Origin: Drosophila miranda
Taxonomy: Eukaryota; Arthropoda; Insecta; Diptera; Drosophilidae
Length of the DNA stretch: 64,000 bases
Assembly (NCBI RefSeq): GCF_003369915.1
Contig: NC_046677.1
Span: forward strand, 21,532,913 to 21,596,912
Direction: 5' to 3'
Positions 11,879 to 23,187 of this stretch are shown piece after piece (within the stretch, counting starts at the first letter, position 1; each line of letters starts with the position of its first letter). The notes below the pieces were generated by a model that saw only the letters and a program-made list of their open reading frames with translations, searched no databases and was not told where the DNA came from. The position numbers and the translations under genes are program-made.

Positions 11879-12057
11879 ACACTGCGTATCATACGAATCA
11901 TGTTGGGGCATGGCGCAGGTTTCTTTCTGCCAAAGAATTCGCTGAATAATGTCCATCCCTTGTCCAGTGTCCTGGGATGGAGGCGACGCGACGCTGCTGT
12001 GCCATTGTCCGGCTGCTAATTTATCGGGATAATTGCCAAATGACCAAATGGGGAGTT
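11879..12057 (+). repeat. Diverged direct repeat, copy 2
   Basis: This is the longer copy of the sequence at 10690-10810. It contains an internal stretch (about 11945-12005) missing from copy 1. The sequence continues into ordinary intergenic DNA, so this is probably the original locus. Confidence 0.7.
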
Positions 12058-13436
12058 TTATTACAGCTGCAGGAGTGGTGGAAGGAGCAGAGCCAAGAGC
12101 AGGAGCACGACTGATGAGCAAAGCACAAAAATTGCCAGACAACGGAACGGAATACCGACACCCCCACCCCATCCACCCCCAAAGGGAGAACTCATGTGGC
12201 ACGTCTGGCTCTAGCTCTATCCGTACATCTGTATCTGTATCTCTGTATCTGTATTTGTATGTATATGTACATATCTATAGCTCTCTTGCTTATATGGCTT
12301 ACCCTGCTCAACCTTTTGCCGTGGCTTCTCCCTTTCTGTGTATTTTTAATTGTAATTCATAAATTACATTATTTACCGACTCTGTGCGGAGTGCCGGGGG
12401 GGAAGAGGTGGGTTAGTTAATGATGCTGCCATTTGGGGATTGTTGCCCCGCACCCACACACACCCACACACACCCACACACACGTACACACGAGCTGGAA
12501 ATCGATATCCCGAGGCACTGAATCCACAAAATGGCCTTCTCATAAATGTCAACTTTTGGGCCGTATTGTAAACTGTAAACGAAAGTGAATTGAATTTGGC
12601 ACCTAACACCGCGTGCCGTGCCGTGCCGTGCCGTGCCGTGCCCTGCCCTTCCGAGGGTGGCGCAGAGTCAGTCGGATTCAATTTTGCACTGATTCAATTT
12701 GGATACTTTTACTTATTCTTTATGCAAAATTATTGCCGCAACGTATTGAGTCGGATCAGGGTCGGGTTTTGGGCCCAGGGAGGCCCAGGCCCTGCCTGGC
12801 AGGGTGGGGCTGTTCAACGAGTTGGAAAACACCCAGGGATTTCAGCAGAGACACCACCGAGCACCATGCCCCCCCCCAAGCACCGTGACTCCGCACTGAG
12901 ACTCTCGCCGAGGCCTTTGCGTGTATGTAAATTCGCAAACAAATCACTCGAGCTCGGGAAATACCCTTAGGGGAATCCTTTAGTTATCCTTTAGCGATTT
13001 TTCAAATAAACATGCAACACATTTTTTAGAATCCCACCCCCCCGCCCCTCTCCACCCTTTGGAGACAAAGTTTGACGCGTTTTTTTTTTGTTGTCCTGGG
13101 GTATCAGATTTCCGCCAACTCGTTCGATCTCCCCTGCTGACGTGCATGATGATGATGACAATGCCAGAGTGCGCCTCGAGGACAATCGGCTGACATGTGG
13201 GAGCGTATACCGTTATGGGCCAGGCTAATGGCCTGCCGCGGGCCAAACGCCTCTGACTTTGACGGATTTTGCTCGCAAATTCGGTTTGATTTGCCTGATT
13301 AGCTTTTGGGGAATCCAGATCTCGCGAGGATGGAGCTAATCGCCTGGGAAGAGCCTAACGAAGGCACAATGACTCTCCAACCCAGCCCTTGCGGATTGGT
13401 TGCTGTGGATAACGATAGAGCTGAACAGGACACCAG
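12058..13436. other. Intergenic DNA with microsatellites
   Basis: No gene is supported. It holds CTGTATCTGTAT-type repeats at about 12220-12265, CACCCACACA repeats at about 12450-12483, and a CCGTG pentamer run at about 12612-12640. The rest shows no recognisable structure. Confidence 0.6.
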
Positions 13437-13442
13437 TTTATT
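13437..13442 (-). terminator. Poly(A) signal of the Kunitz gene
   Basis: On the minus strand the sequence reads AATAAA, 36 bases beyond the stop codon of the Kunitz inhibitor gene. This is the expected place for a short insect 3' UTR and supports the gene being real. Confidence 0.75.
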
Positions 13443-13478
13443 TATCTATCAAAAAGCTTATTAGCTACCGCGCAGGCT

Positions 13479-13718
13479 TCACGCAGGCTTCACGCAGGTC
13501 TTGCTGCACTCTTCTTGGGTCTCGAACTGATTTTCATTGCCGTTGCAGCCTCCATAGAAGAACACTTCGCATTCGTTTTCGGCTTTTTTGTAGGTATATC
13601 TGGGCAACACCATCCGACACAGTCCCTTCACACCCGGCGGCTGATCGCAAGGCAGTGCCTCGGCCACGTTGACAGCGCACGCTCCACACAGCATCCAGAA
13701 GAGGAGCAGCAGCTTCAT
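13479..13718 (-). CDS. Secreted single-domain Kunitz-type serine protease inhibitor
   Basis: The single-exon gene encodes 79 residues. Residues 1-21 form a signal peptide (MKLLLLFWMLCGACA onward), so the mature product is secreted. Residues 24-75 are one Kunitz/BPTI domain with six cysteines at 24, 34, 50, 58, 71 and 75. The spacings between the last five cysteines equal those of BPTI, and the family signature F-x(3)-G-C-x(6)-F-x(5)-C is present (53-71). The residue after the second cysteine, Arg35, is the expected P1 contact, which predicts inhibition of trypsin-like proteases. Such small proteins in Drosophila are often haemolymph immune-induced or male accessory-gland products; which applies here cannot be read from the sequence. 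The start is the first ATG in good context (CCAAAATG) and gives a clean signal peptide. An AATAAA follows closely. No TATA box is obvious upstream. Confidence 0.93.
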   Translation of the reverse strand: MKLLLLFWMLCGACAVNVAEALPCDQPPGVKGLCRMVLPRYTYKKAENECEVFFYGGCNGNENQFETQEECSKTCVKPA

Positions 13719-14073
13719 TTTGGCTCAGGTTCGGCTTTGGGCAGATCCAATGATGAACTAATCAGTTTCCTGCTGTTTTCACTGGCTCTTGGCATACGGC
13801 AGAGCAAATCCATTTTGTAGGATTAGTTTCGGCTTTGCAGTGGAGTCGAGGGCCAGGCCTTAACACTCTGAAGGTTCTGGTATAATAGTAATTACATATG
13901 GTTATGGAACATACGAATATATTCAACCCAATCGATAATACGATAAAAGTTCTATAATACACGTGTTCGCTTAGAAGTTCCGCCTTCAATTTGTCATGGA
14001 AAATGGAGTATAATTCAAAGAATCATATATAATATAGCTGCTACGGCCGCGACTCTACATAATCTGTCAGTAG
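13719..14073. other. 5' region of the Kunitz gene and non-coding DNA
   Basis: The region holds the leader and presumed promoter of the Kunitz gene, read on the minus strand. I see no clear TATA box or immune-type NF-kB site. The remainder is AT-rich and featureless. Confidence 0.5.
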
Positions 14074-14247
14074 GGCTTCCCTCCGCCACACATTGGGAGC
14101 CCTGTTGAAAACCAAAGACCGATCCCAGCTACCAATAGAGATGACGAGTTGCTTATTCCTCCTGAAGGCATATTTCCTGATATATTTCCCCGGATAAGGG
14201 GGAAACCGGGTCTACAAATGTCTGAGGCCGAGCTTACTCCAGCCTGA
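14074..14247 (+). other. Possible exon or gene remnant (57 codons)
   Basis: The plus frame is open from just after a possible splice acceptor (TGTCAGTAG, ending at 14073) to a TGA at 14245-14247. The product is proline- and acid-rich (PPEGIFPDIFPRIRGKPGLQ in the middle) and looks more like protein than the surrounding frames. No start codon or partner exon is found, and I do not recognise the family. It may be a relic or chance. Confidence 0.25.
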
Positions 14248-15589
14248 AGTAGGTGCCTTACAAGATCTAGCAATCGTATGGTTCTGATGCCACTGCCACC
14301 GTTTCTTTCAGTGTAGCTTTGCTTGCCGTGAACCTCGGCATTCCATGACTTAATTAGCGAATGCCGTGTCTCGGTCGGAGGCGACAACGGCACAAAAGGA
14401 TCTGCAATCAATATCCAAGTGCAAGTGGGGGAGGGCGGGCCACGCCCTGGAATGCACGTCATTATGACAATGGCGAGCCACCTCCTCCGCGGTGACCCCA
14501 TTCACTTCTCCCCGCAAGCACGACTCCTTCTGGGGTTTCCTTCCACGGCAGCTGCGAGAGAGAAAAAAAAACTGTCGCGTTGCAACAAAGTTGAGTTAAA
14601 ATCTGCTGCTCAGCCCCAGTCCCCCCCCTCTTCAGCTGCTGCTCGCCTGCTTGATAGTTTTTTGCAGCTTTTTCTCGGTTCTTTCTTGTTTTTATTTCAC
14701 AATTTTTATTTCATACATATACACACAGATGTGGGAGTATCTGTGCATGTCTGTATATTATATTATTGCAACGCGAACCAATAACCATCGAGCGGGCAGC
14801 TGGAGACGCTGATGCTTCAGAATGCCATTGGCTCTGGCTGCCCATCCTCGTGCCGGACACAATGGCCACCCCCCCCCCCCCCCCTGCCCCCTGCCCCCCT
14901 GCCCATCCATTGACCTGATTCACCTGTCCGCACCCAGAGATATCTTACGGATGCGACTGGGAATACCAACAAAAAAATAGCTGGCAATGGCAATGTGGGT
15001 TGTCCTTCCCATTTCCCCATTTCACATTTCACATTTCCTTTTGTGTTGTGGTTATGATAGCGAAGGTGCCAGCAAGTCGAGCGGCAGACCACAGAGTCCG
15101 CCGCCTGCCGCCTGCCGCCCACATCCTTGGGTTACGGGATGGCAAGAGGTCATCCCGGGGGGGTCCTGCCAATATAATTTATTGAAGTTCTGGCATTTTT
15201 CAAAATGAAATTCTTTTTAACGATGATTGAACCTCGTACGTGGGTGTATGTGTGTCCCACTCTGTCCCTCTCTCTGCCTCTCTCTCTCTCTTTTACTCCC
15301 TCTCTGGAAAAAACTTGGATCCATTCCATTCTGATGGGTTTTGCACGTTTGGCCTGTCCATTGAACGCCATATTATTGGTCGATTGAAAAGTAAAACATT
15401 TTTTATTATCCGCACGTGTGCCGTGCCACCCACTGCCACACCCCTAACACAATGTACCGTTATATGACCAGGAGCAGAGAGAGAGAGAGAGGGGGCTGGG
15501 GAATCTAGGAGCAGGTTGTGGGTGTGGGCGTGCCTCTGACCACCTGTCGTCCGATGGGGCATCCATAAAACTTTCGACCCAACAACTAC
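14248..15589. other. Intergenic DNA
   Basis: No gene is supported. It contains a poly-C run at about 14869-14884, a CT-rich stretch at 15255-15305 and a GA run at 15476-15490. The rest is typical unique non-coding sequence. Confidence 0.6.
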
Positions 15590-16420
15590 CCTTGGGTGAG
15601 CCGCCTCCAGTTACAGCTTTCTCTGAGCTCCTTTCTCTCGCTCTCTCTCTCTCTCTCTCTTTCTTTCGCTCTCTCTCTCTGTCTCTGTCTCGGCCAGGTG
15701 AGCTCATGGGTTTTATGATGCCCGACCCTCCCACAGCCCAGCCTCGACCCACTTTCGGTTCCTTCATATTTGATAAGCAAGTTGGTGGGTTTTTTTTCCT
15801 TTTTCTTTTCCTTTTTACTGTTGCGCCCCATCAATATCCTTCAACTGCTCGCCATCTCTCTCTCTTTCTTTATATTTCTCCCATTTCTCAATCTGTCTTT
15901 CTCTTTCTATCTCTATGTTTCTTTCTCTCCCTCTCTGTCCCTCTTTCTGTGTGGTTATAAAAATATTTCATTCAATTTTTTATTCCTGTTTGGCGCTTGC
16001 TTGGCCCTCTCGCTCGCTCTCGCTCTCACCTCACCTCACCTCACGCTCCTTTCTCTTTCTCTTCTCCACCTACTTCTTCCTCGTGCTCTTCCTTCTCCTT
16101 CTTCTGTCTCACTTGCACTGCTCCGTTTTTATGTCCAGCGATTTATTTTGCCGAGCCAGCGGACCACACGGTTTCTCATTTTTTTTGTTCCTTTTTCTCC
16201 TCCACTTTTGTTATTTTTGCTGTCTTTTCTCTCTCCGCCTTTCGGCGGCCACAGGTCGGCGGTGTCCTGTATACTCTCCCCCTCCCCACTACCACCTCCC
16301 CCCCTTCCTTGCAGCCGTCTTCGGCTTCATAATTTCCCGCCCTGTCCAGAGCATTGTCTGCTCTCTCTCTCTCTGCTTTCTCCTTCAGTGGGTGGGTGGC
16401 TAGGGGCCTGGTGGGTGGTC
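15590..16420. repeat. Long pyrimidine-rich tract (plus strand CT/CTTT-rich)
   Basis: For roughly 800 bases the plus strand is dominated by C and T, with repeated CTCTCT, CTTTCT and CCTCACCTCA runs. The long open frames here (for example a Ser/Leu/Phe-rich one) are products of composition and not genes. Tracts like this bind GAGA factor or form triplex DNA in flies, but no function is claimed. Confidence 0.7.
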
Positions 16421-16959
16421 CAGGGTTGCCTGGGAAAAATAGCGCGTTTCCTCATCGAATATGTCTGTGGCCACTGCTCCTGCCTCAAGTCTCTTCTGGT
16501 CAAGTCGGGGCCTCGGGTGGGCTCGTTTTCCCTCGGTTCGGTTTGGTTGGGTTCGTTTAGGCCAGGTCCACTCCCTACCTACCTCCCTACCTCCCTGCTG
16601 GCCATGTTTGTTTGCACTTTTATAACAATGTTAGCCAGTCCGCGCTTAGGCCATATACTCTCCCTTCCACCGACTGTGGTTGATGTCATACCTCCACCAC
16701 ACTCGCATGGGGTGTCAAGATATACGAAGATATTTATAGCACATGCTAAGAACGTTGCGAATGTTGTCAGTTATGGAGCTCCTAAGTTTTAAACAATCTC
16801 TGAACAGCTCTCAGAAGTATAAAGAGAACGCCTCCTTGTTGAAACCATTTAATTAAGGAAGAATAAAAGATAAACATATCTACATGTATGCCAGCCAACC
16901 CCTGGCTCACTCGCTTCGCTTCTTCGGCTCATATGGGCACTCAAAGCTCACTTTACTGG
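16421..16959. other. Intergenic DNA before array 1
   Basis: No gene is supported. The 3' end (about 16896-16920) carries GGCTCACTCGCTTCGCT, close to a motif at about 42800-42820. The DNA then passes into a diverged Cog8 fragment. Confidence 0.5.
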
Positions 16960-17056
16960 CCCACGACCTGGTGCCATATGTCCAGAGCTCCATCCATGAC
17001 ATCTTACCGCCCCAGTCGCTCTCCGTTCACCTGGGCATCAGCCTCCTGCAGCTGGA
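16960..17056 (+). pseudogene. Diverged fragment of Cog8 exon 5
   Basis: In the Cog8 frame this reads LAHDLVPYVQSSIHDILPPQ and on to SLLQLE, matching the part of Cog8 at about 3778-3880. I count about eight differences over about 106 bases, several of them non-synonymous, whereas the array copies of Cog8 are almost unchanged. It is broken off by TE sequence at 17057. It lies at the left edge of array 1 and looks like the remains of an older Cog8 duplicate. Confidence 0.8.
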
Positions 17057-18522
17057 ACATTTTCCAAGAGGGGAATGGGGATATCCAACCCCATTCTGCT
17101 TCAGTCAAACAATTAAACATCTTTGTGTGTTTTAGTATCAAAATATAATCACGAGTAATATAATTATTAGTAGCAAAATATAATATTCCTATCCATTCAC
17201 CCGATAACCACAGTATTTAATTTCCGATAGCCGAATCCTAGAAAGAAGATACATTTTATTTTAATTTGGCAAACCTAAAACCATTTATACTTACAGTGTC
17301 AAAACAAAGTATTGGTTCTACTTGCGATTCTACTCGGAGCCCCCAGATTCATCAGATGCCCGTATTTATGTAGGTTTGTGTAGAAAAACTATCAGAAGAA
17401 GCCGTGTTGTACCTCATTGCGCCGCCACAGTTTACAGCCGTACGATTTGTAGTTTTCTTTTCGCCAGGTATTTATGAATATGGACCTAGAAAACAGTTAA
17501 ATTTGTATCTATTTATTCAACCTAAAAGCGAACTTTATGCTTACGTAGAGTGTCCGTATTTATGTAGGTTTGTGTAGAAAAGCGGTAAAATGAAGTATAA
17601 TTGTATCTTCTTGTGCCACCACAGTTTACAGCCGTATGTTTTGTAGTTTTTTTTTTTGCCAGGTATTTATGAATATGGACCTAGAAAAAAGTTAAATTTT
17701 GATCTATTTATTCAACCTAAAAGCGAAATTTATGCTTACGTAGAGTGTCCGTATTTATGTAGGTTTGTGTAGAAAAGCGGTCAAATGAATTATAATTGTA
17801 TCTTCTTGGGCCACCACAGTTTACAGCCGTATGTTTTGTAGTTTTTTTTTTGCCAGGTATTTATGAATATGGACCTAGAAAAAAGTTAAATTTTGATCTA
17901 TTTATTCAACCTAAAAGAAAAATTTATGCTTACGTAGTGTCCGTATTTATGTAGGTTTGTGTAGAAAAGCGGTCAAATGAAGTATAATTGTGTCTTCTTG
18001 GGCCACCACAGTTTACAGCCGTATGTTTTGTAGTTTTTTTTTTACCAGGTATTTATGAATATGGACCTAGAAAAAAGTTAAATTTTGATCTATTTATTCA
18101 ACCTAAAACCCAAATTTATGCTTACTCTCTGCTTGCGGCTCTTGTGAAACAATCAACAGATGTGTCTTGGATGGATCTTGGAGAAGTATTTGTATGCCTT
18201 GTGTATCTTGGGGAAGTATTATTATTTTGTACGACTTTCACTTTATGCTTAACTTTAAAAACTAAAAAAAAACTAATCACTTTTATGCTTAAACCTAATT
18301 GAAAAAAAAAAACCGAAATTAAAAACCGAAATAAATATTTTACAAAATTTTGAAATTAAGAATTTTATTTTTATGTGTTTAACTTCCGACGCTCCGAACT
18401 ATACTGATATTTTTCCAGTATTCTCACACGACGACGAATTTGACATCTGGGGTTTTGTGGGGCATGGATTGCTTGTTTCAAATTTTCTTTTGAATTTTGC
18501 GTTGATTCGTATTTTTATGAAC
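17057..18522 (+). repeat. Array 1 unit 1 (TE with extra sub-repeats)
   Basis: The unit starts in the middle of the outer TE block, after the diverged Cog8 fragment. It has more copies of the sub-repeat of about 190 bases (four or so, about 17350-18110) than later units. Its inner block ends at the standard Cog8 junction. Confidence 0.85.
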
Positions 18523-20082
18523 TGTGCATCCATGGCATCTTCCCGCCCCAGTCGCTCACCGTTCACCTGGGCATCAGCCTCCTGCAGCTGGAGCAGCAGC
18601 AGCTCACCTATCTGCAGCAGGCGCGCATCCTAGAGCCCCTCAAGCATCTCCTGCCCACCAAGGTGCTCGTCCAGTCACAGCCTGCCCAGGAACCAGCTCT
18701 GGAGGCAAAGCCCGTCCTCAACGTACCCGTTGCTGCCGAGGGATGAGTCATTCCCAACAACAAGTTCTAGGTTTAATCCATATTCCCATATTTATATATT
18801 GTTTGTCGTAATAGTATACATATTCATATATACATACACACGTACATGTGTTTACTGGAAATATTTGTAAAACTAAAGATGAAATCTTGAATAATAGCAT
18901 GCCCTCGGGGGGTTTTATACATCTGCGAGTATATCGAAAAGAATTCTTAGTTGTGGAAAATTTTCCAAAAGGGGAATGGGGATATTCAATGCATGTCCCC
19001 GAAAGTAAATCAGCATTTTGCTGGAAGCTTTTAGAGTCCAACCCCATTCTGCTTCAGTCAAACAATTAAACATCTTTGTGTGTTTTAGTATCAAAATATA
19101 ATCACGAGTAATATAATTATTAGTAGCAAAATATAATATTCCTATCCATTCACCCGATAACCACAGTATCTAATTTCCGATAGCCGAATCCTAGAAAGAA
19201 GATACATTTTATTTTAATTTGGCAAACCTAAAACCATTTATACTTAGTGTCAAAACAAAGTATTGGTTCTACTTGCGATTCTACTCGGAGCCCCCAGATT
19301 CATCAGATGCCCGTATTTATGTAGGTTTGTGTAGAAAAACTATCCGAAGAAGCCGTGTTGTACCTCATTGCGCCGCCACAGTTTACAGCCGTACGATTTG
19401 TAGTTTTCTTTTCGCCAGGTATTTATGAATATGGACCTAGAAAAAAGTTAAATTTGTATCTATTTATTCAACCTAAAAGCGAAATTTATGCTTACGTAGT
19501 GTCCGTATTTATGTAGGTTTGTGTAGAAAAGCGGTAAAATGAAGTATAATTGTATCTTCTTGTGCCACCACAGTTTACAGCCGTATGTTTTGTAGTTTTT
19601 TTTTTGCCAGGTATTTATGAATATGGACCTAGAAAAAAGTTAAATTTTGATCTATTTATTCAACCTAAAACCCAAATTTATGCTTACTCTCTGCTTGCGG
19701 CTCTTGTGAAACAATCAACAGATGTGTCTTGGATGGATCTTGCAGAAGTATTTGTATGCCTTGTGTATCTTGGGGAAGTATTATTATTTTGTACGACTTT
19801 CACTTTATGCTTAACTTTAAAAACTAAAAAAAACTAATCACTTTTATGCTTAAACCTAATTGAAAAAAAAAACCGAAATAAAAAACCGAAATAAATATTT
19901 TACAAAATTTTGAAATTTAGAATTTTATTTTTATGTGTTTAACTTCCGACGCTCCGAACTATACTGATATTTTTCCAGTATTCTCACACGACGACGAATT
20001 TGACATCTGGGGTTTTGTGGGGCATGGATTGCTTGTTTCAAATTTTCTTTTGAATTTTGCGTTGATTCGTATTTTTATGAAC
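18523..20082 (+). repeat. Array 1 unit 2 (full, 1560 bp)
   Basis: Full unit with the Cog8 fragment at 18525-18746, its 3' flank, and the TE with two sub-repeats. Confidence 0.9.
18525..18746 (+). pseudogene. Cog8 3'-end fragment, copy 1
   Basis: It matches Cog8 3811-4032, including the stop codon, apparently without change. It has no upstream exons, start or promoter of its own. Confidence 0.9.
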
Positions 20083-21635
20083 TGTGCATCCATGGCATCT
20101 TCCCGCCCCAGTCGCTCACCGTTCACCTGGGCATCAGCCTCCTGCAGCTGGAGCAGCAGCAGCTCACCTATCTGCAGCAGGCGCGCATCCTAGAGCCCCT
20201 CAAGCATCTCCTGCCCACCAAGGTGCTCGTCCAGTCACAGCCTGCCCAGGAACCAGCTCTGGAGGCAAAGCCCGTCCTCAACGTACCCGTTGCTGCCGAG
20301 GGATGAGTCATTCCCAACAACAAGTTCTAGGTTTAATCCATATTCCCATATTTATATATTGTTTGTCGTAATAGTATACATATTCATATATACATACACA
20401 CGTACATGTGTTTACTGGAAATATTTGTAAAACTAAAGATGAAATCTTGAATAATAGCATGCCCTCGGGGGTTTTATACATCTGCGAGTATATCGAAAAG
20501 AATTCTTAGTTGTGGAAAATTTTCCAAAAGGGGAATGGGGATATTCAATGCATGTCCCCGAAAGTAAATCAGCATTTTGCTGGAAGCTTTTAGAGTCCAA
20601 CCCCATTCTGCTTCAGTCAAACAATTAAACATCTTTGTGTGTTTTAGTATCAAAATATAATCACGAGTAATATAATTATTAGTAGCAAAATATAATATTC
20701 CTATCCATTCACCCGATAACCACAGTATCTAATTTCCGATAGCCGAATCCTAGAAAGAAGATACATTTTATTTTAATTTGGCAAACCTAAAACCATTTAT
20801 ACTTACAGTGTCAAAACAAAGTATTGGTTCTACTTGCGATTCTACTCGGAGCCCCCAGATTCATCAGATGCCCGTATTTATGTAGGTTTGTGTAGAAAAA
20901 CTATCCGAAGATGCCGTGTTGTACCTCATTGCGCCGCCACAGTTTACAGCCGTACGATTTGTAGTTTTCTTTTCGCCAGGTATTTATGAATATGGACCTA
21001 GAAAAAAGTTAAATTTGTATCTATTTATTCAACCTAAAAGCGAAATTTATGCTTACGTAGAGTGTCCGTATTTATGTAGGTTTGTGTAGAAAAGCGGTAA
21101 AATGAAGTATAAATGTATCTTCTTGTGCCACCACAGTTTACAGCCGTATGTTTTGTAGTTTTTTTTTTGCCAGGTATTTATGAATATGGACCTAGAAAAA
21201 AGTTAAATTTTGATCTATTTATTCAACCTAAAACCCAAATTTATGCTTACTCTCTGCTTGCGGCTCTTGTGAAACAATCAACAGATGTGTCTTGGATGGA
21301 TCTTGCAGAAGTATTTGTATGCCTTGTGTATCTTGGGGAAGTATTATTATTTTGTACGACTTTCACTTTATGCTTAACTTTAAAAACTAATCACTTTTAT
21401 GCTTAAACCTAATTGAAAAAAAAAACCGAAATAAAAAACCGAAATAAATATTTTACAAAATTTTGAAATTAAGAATTTTATTTTTATGTGTTTAACTTCC
21501 GACGCTCCGAACTATACTGATATTTTTCCAGTATTCTCACACGACGACGAATTTGACATCTGGGGTTTTGTGGGGCATGGATTGCTTGTTTCAAATTTTC
21601 TTTTGAATTTTGCGTTGATTCGTATTTTTATGAAC
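20083..21635 (+). repeat. Array 1 unit 3 (full, 1553 bp)
   Basis: Full unit with the Cog8 fragment at 20085-20306. Confidence 0.9.
20085..20306 (+). pseudogene. Cog8 3'-end fragment, copy 2
   Basis: Same extent as copy 1; coding part unchanged by eye. Confidence 0.9.
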
Positions 21636-23187
21636 TGTGCATCCATGGCATCTTCCCGCCCCAGTCGCTCACCGTTCACCTGGGCATCAGCCTCCTGCAG
21701 CTGGAGCAGCAGCAGCTCACCTATCTGCAGCAGGCGCGCATCCTAGAGCCCCTCAAGCATCTCCTGCCCACCAAGGTGCTCGTCCAGTCACAGCCTGCCC
21801 AGGAACCAGCTCTGGAGGCAAAGCCCGTCCTCAACGTACCCGTTGCTGCCGAGGGATGAGTCATTCCCAACAACAAGTTCTAGGTTTAATCCATATTCCC
21901 ATATTTATATATTGTTTGTCGTAATAGTATACATATTCATATATACATACACACGTACATGTGTTTACTGGAAATATTTGTAAAACTAAAGATGAAATCT
22001 TGAATAATAGCATGCCCTCGGGGGGTTTTATACATCTGCGAGTATATCGAAAAGAATTCTTAGTTGTGGAAAATTTTCCAAAAGGGGAATGGGGATATTC
22101 AATGCATGTCCCCGAAAGTAAATCAGCATTTTGCTGGAAACTTTTAGAGTCCTACCCCATTCTGGTTCAGTCAAACAATTAAACATCTTTGTGTGTTTTA
22201 GTATCAAAATATAATCACGAGTAATATAATTATTAGTAGCAAAATATAATATTCCTATCCATTCACCCGATAACCACAGTATCTAATTTCCGATAGCAGA
22301 ATCCTAGAAAGAAGATACATTTTATTTTAATTTGGCAAACCTAAAACCATTTATACTTACAGTGTCAAAACAAAGTATTGGTTCTACTTGCGATTCTACT
22401 CGGAGCCCCCAGATTCATCAGATGCCCGTATTTATGTAGGTTTGTGTAGAAAAACTATCCGAAGAAGCCGTGTTGTACCTCATTGCGCCGCCACAGTTTA
22501 CAGCCGTACGATTTGTAGTTTTCTTTTCGCCAGGTATTTATGAATATGGAACTAGAAAAAAGTTAAATTTGTATCTATTTATTCAACCTAAAAGCGAAAT
22601 TTATGGCTACGTAGAGTGTCCGTATTTATGTAGGTTTGTGTAGAAAAGCGGTAAAATGAAGTATAATTGTATCTTCTTGTGCCAGCACAGTTTACAGCCG
22701 TATGTTTTGTAGTTTTTTTTTTGCCAGGTATTTATGAATATGGACCTAGAAAAAAGTTAAATTTTGATCTATTTATTCAACCTAAAACCCAAATTTATGC
22801 TTACTCTCTGCTTGCGGCTCTTGTGAAACAATCAACAGATGTGTCTTGGATGGATCTTGCAGAAGTATTTGTATGCCTTGTGTATCTTGGGGAAGTATTA
22901 TTATTTTGTACGACTTTCACTTTATGCTTAACTTTAAAAACTAAAAAAAACTAATCACTTTTATGCTTAAACCTAATTGAAAAAAAAAAACAGAAATAAA
23001 TATTTTACAAAATTTTGAAATTTAGAATTTTATTTTTATGTGTTTAACTTCCGACGCTCCGACCTATACTGATATTTTTCCAGTATTCTCACACGACGAC
23101 GAATTTGACATCTGGGGTTTTGTGGGGCATGGATTGCTTGTTTCAAATTTTCTTTTGAATTTTGCGTTGATTCGTATTTTTATGAAC
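21636..23187 (+). repeat. Array 1 unit 4 (full, 1552 bp)
   Basis: Full unit with the Cog8 fragment at 21638-21859. Its TE carries the TCCTACCCCATTCTGGTTCA variant of the outer block. Confidence 0.9.
21638..21859 (+). pseudogene. Cog8 3'-end fragment, copy 3
   Basis: Same extent as copy 1; coding part unchanged by eye. Confidence 0.9.

Noticed and set aside
15770-16792. 340-codon open frame rich in Ser, Leu and Phe
   Set aside because: It is a by-product of the CT-rich tract; several frames are open at once, and there is no domain, splice structure or signal of coding.
18373-18811. Recurring array 1 frames (MCLTSDAP..., MHPWHLPAPVAH..., MYLLVPAQF...)
   Set aside because: They are out of frame with Cog8 or lie in the TE, and overlap each other. 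They repeat only because the DNA repeats.
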